From positions 186,001 through 250,000 of the forward strand of contig NZ_CP034855.1 in assembly GCF_005082585.1 (NCBI RefSeq): 64,000 nt of DNA, read 5' to 3'. How positions within the stretch are numbered: position 1 is the first letter of the stretch; each line of letters opens with the position of its first letter. Position numbers and translations under genes: made by a program. The notes beneath the pieces are model-generated. The model saw nothing but the letters and a program-made list of their open reading frames with translations. It was not told the origin of the DNA and did not search any database. Source of the DNA: Buchnera aphidicola (Sitobion avenae) (GTDB lineage Bacteria; Pseudomonadota; Gammaproteobacteria; Enterobacterales; Enterobacteriaceae). Positions 62,821-64,000 of the stretch are shown in pieces.

Positions 62821-63013
62821 TAAAAGCATTAAATATTTATTGTTTTATAGTTTTTTCTGATCTTGATATTAGTATAAATTTTTATATTATAGATATTAAC
62901 AAGCAATGGAGTTAAATTTTAATGGAGTGTATAATAAAAATTTATTCCATTGCATAATGCATTATAATAATTTTTTTATCTACATATTAGATTGTAATTA
63001 TGAGAAAGAAATA

Positions 63014-64000
63014 ATGAAAAAATCAGCTATAATATCAAGTGAAATAATTCTGATTTTAACGCTATTACTAAGTTTTGGAATGTCTTGGAACGATATTACT
63101 CCTGCTATAAAAAATAGCACTGTTTCGAAAGAAACATCTCCTAGTTTAGCGCCAATGTTAGAAAAAGTTATGCCTTCAGTAATTAGCATTAATATTGAAG
63201 GAAGTACTGTTGTGCATACTTCTCGGTTGCCTCATCAATTTAAACCATTTTTTGGTGATAACTCTCCTTTTTGTCAGGATAATTCACCATTTCGAAATTC
63301 TCCTTTTTGCCGAGTTCATCCTAATTCTGATAATAAAAATGAAAAATTTCACGCATTAGGTTCTGGTGTTATTATTAATGCTGATAAAGGATATGCAGTA
63401 ACAAATAATCATGTTGTTGAGCATGCAAACAAAATTCATGTCCAATTAAGTGATGGACGTCGTTATGAAGCTCGAGTAATTGGCAAGGATTCGCGTTCTG
63501 ATATTGCTTTAATACAATTAAAAAATGCAAATAATTTAAGTGCGATAAAAATTGCTGATTCTGATACTTTGCGGGTAGGAGATTATACTGTAGCTATCGG
63601 TAATCCATATGGTCTTGGAGAAACTGTTACTTCAGGTATTATTTCTGCGTTAGGACGAAGTGGTTTAAATATTGAGCATTATGAAAATTTCATTCAAACT
63701 GATGCAGCAATTAATCGAGGCAATTCTGGTGGAGCATTAGTTAATTTAAACGGCGAATTAATAGGAATTAACACTGCTATTTTAGCTCCAGATGGTGGAA
63801 ATATTGGAATTGGATTTGCTATTCCCGGAAATATGGTAAAAAATTTAACTGCACAAATGGTTCAATATGGACAAGTAAGACGAGGGGAATTGGGCATAAT
63901 AGGTATGGAATTAAACTCAGATTTGGCACAAATTATGAAAATTAATGCACAAAAAGGTGCTTTTGTTAGTCGAGTTTTACCTGATTCTTCTGCATTTGAA
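63014..64000 (+). CDS. degP: Periplasmic serine protease/chaperone DegP, 3'-partial
   Basis: DegP (HtrA) degrades or refolds misfolded envelope proteins. The gene is open to the window end (329 codons seen; E. coli has 474 residues), so the second PDZ domain is outside. A signal-anchor-like N-terminus (about 1-25, hydrophobic from IILILTLLLSFGM) is followed by SLAPMLEKVMPSVISINIEGS and the Cys-bearing loop SPFCQDNSPF. The trypsin-like domain has the triad His in VTNNHVVEH (near residue 136), Asp in DSRSDIALIQL, and Ser in NRGNSGGALVN (near residue 241). The first PDZ domain begins at VRRGELGIIGMELN. The ATG at 63014 follows GAGAAAGA. Confidence 0.97.
   Translation, partial: MKKSAIISSEIILILTLLLSFGMSWNDITPAIKNSTVSKETSPSLAPMLEKVMPSVISINIEGSTVVHTSRLPHQFKPFFGDNSPFCQDNSPFRNSPFCRVHPNSDNKNEKFHALGSGVIINADKGYAVTNNHVVEHANKIHVQLSDGRRYEARVIGKDSRSDIALIQLKNANNLSAIKIADSDTLRVGDYTVAIGNPYGLGETVTSGIISALGRSGLNIEHYENFIQTDAAINRGNSGGALVNLNGELIGINTAILAPDGGNIGIGFAIPGNMVKNLTAQMVQYGQVRRGELGIIGMELNSDLAQIMKINAQKGAFVSRVLPDSSAFE

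Noticed and set aside
1-64000. Mobile elements, integrases, toxin-antitoxin or phage-defence genes
   Set aside because: None were seen on either strand; every intact ORF of note maps to a housekeeping or biosynthetic family, apart from the DUF2076 protein.

Overview
This window is a stretch of an AT-rich, reduced enterobacterial genome that matches Buchnera aphidicola, the primary endosymbiont of aphids. The grounds are gene content and order (nrdAB-gyrA, thrABC, panBC, the dcw cell-wall cluster, ilvIH), proteins whose closest recognisable relatives are E. coli orthologues of nearly identical length, very high A+T with long A/T homopolymers, short intergenic gaps, no mobile elements, and genes caught in the act of decay. 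The species call is from memory of the lineage; no database was searched.

Layout. 1-3254 (+): acetate node, ackA (5' end outside the window) and a pta whose N-terminal domain is broken. 3289-9614 (-): yfaE, nrdB, nrdA, gyrA. 9884-18466: mixed strands with a DUF2076 protein, a 2-Cys peroxiredoxin, ung, grpE, nadK, bamE, tmRNA (ssrA), grxD, rnt, sodA, pth and ychF. 18545-23383 (-): thrABC behind a leader with a strong intrinsic terminator. 23849-27819: hpt, panBC, dksA, truA. 27820-29671: a decayed mrcB (PBP1B). 29672-40110: secA, mutT, coaE (-), guaC and the pyruvate dehydrogenase operon aceE-aceF-lpdA. 40237-43292 (-): speD, speE, mtn, erpA. 43530-59095 (-): the dcw cluster rsmH-ftsL-ftsI-murE-murF-mraY-murD-ftsW-murG-murC-ddlB-ftsA-ftsZ, without mraZ, ftsQ or lpxC. 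59318-61513 (-): ilvH and ilvI. 61514-63013: an ilvI leader and a decayed apbE. 63014-64000 (+): degP, cut by the window end.

How it works together. The window carries symbiotic amino-acid and vitamin production (threonine; branched-chain amino acids; pantothenate), dNTP supply (NrdAB with its YfaE ferredoxin), acetyl-CoA entry (PDH), polyamine synthesis with MTA/SAH clearance, peptidoglycan precursor synthesis, and basic replication, translation-rescue and export functions (GyrA, tmRNA, Pth, SecA, BamE, DegP).

The main points of interest are lesions. murF and ftsL each appear broken by the lack of one A in a poly(A) tract, and pta carries similar one-base losses plus a deletion. mrcB and apbE are eroded pseudogenes whose ancestral protein motifs can still be read. 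I found no novel defence, mobile or CRISPR system. The less explained items are two leader regions (thr and ilvI), a GC-rich inverted repeat between ftsZ and erpA, and a His/Asp repeat in the DUF2076 protein.
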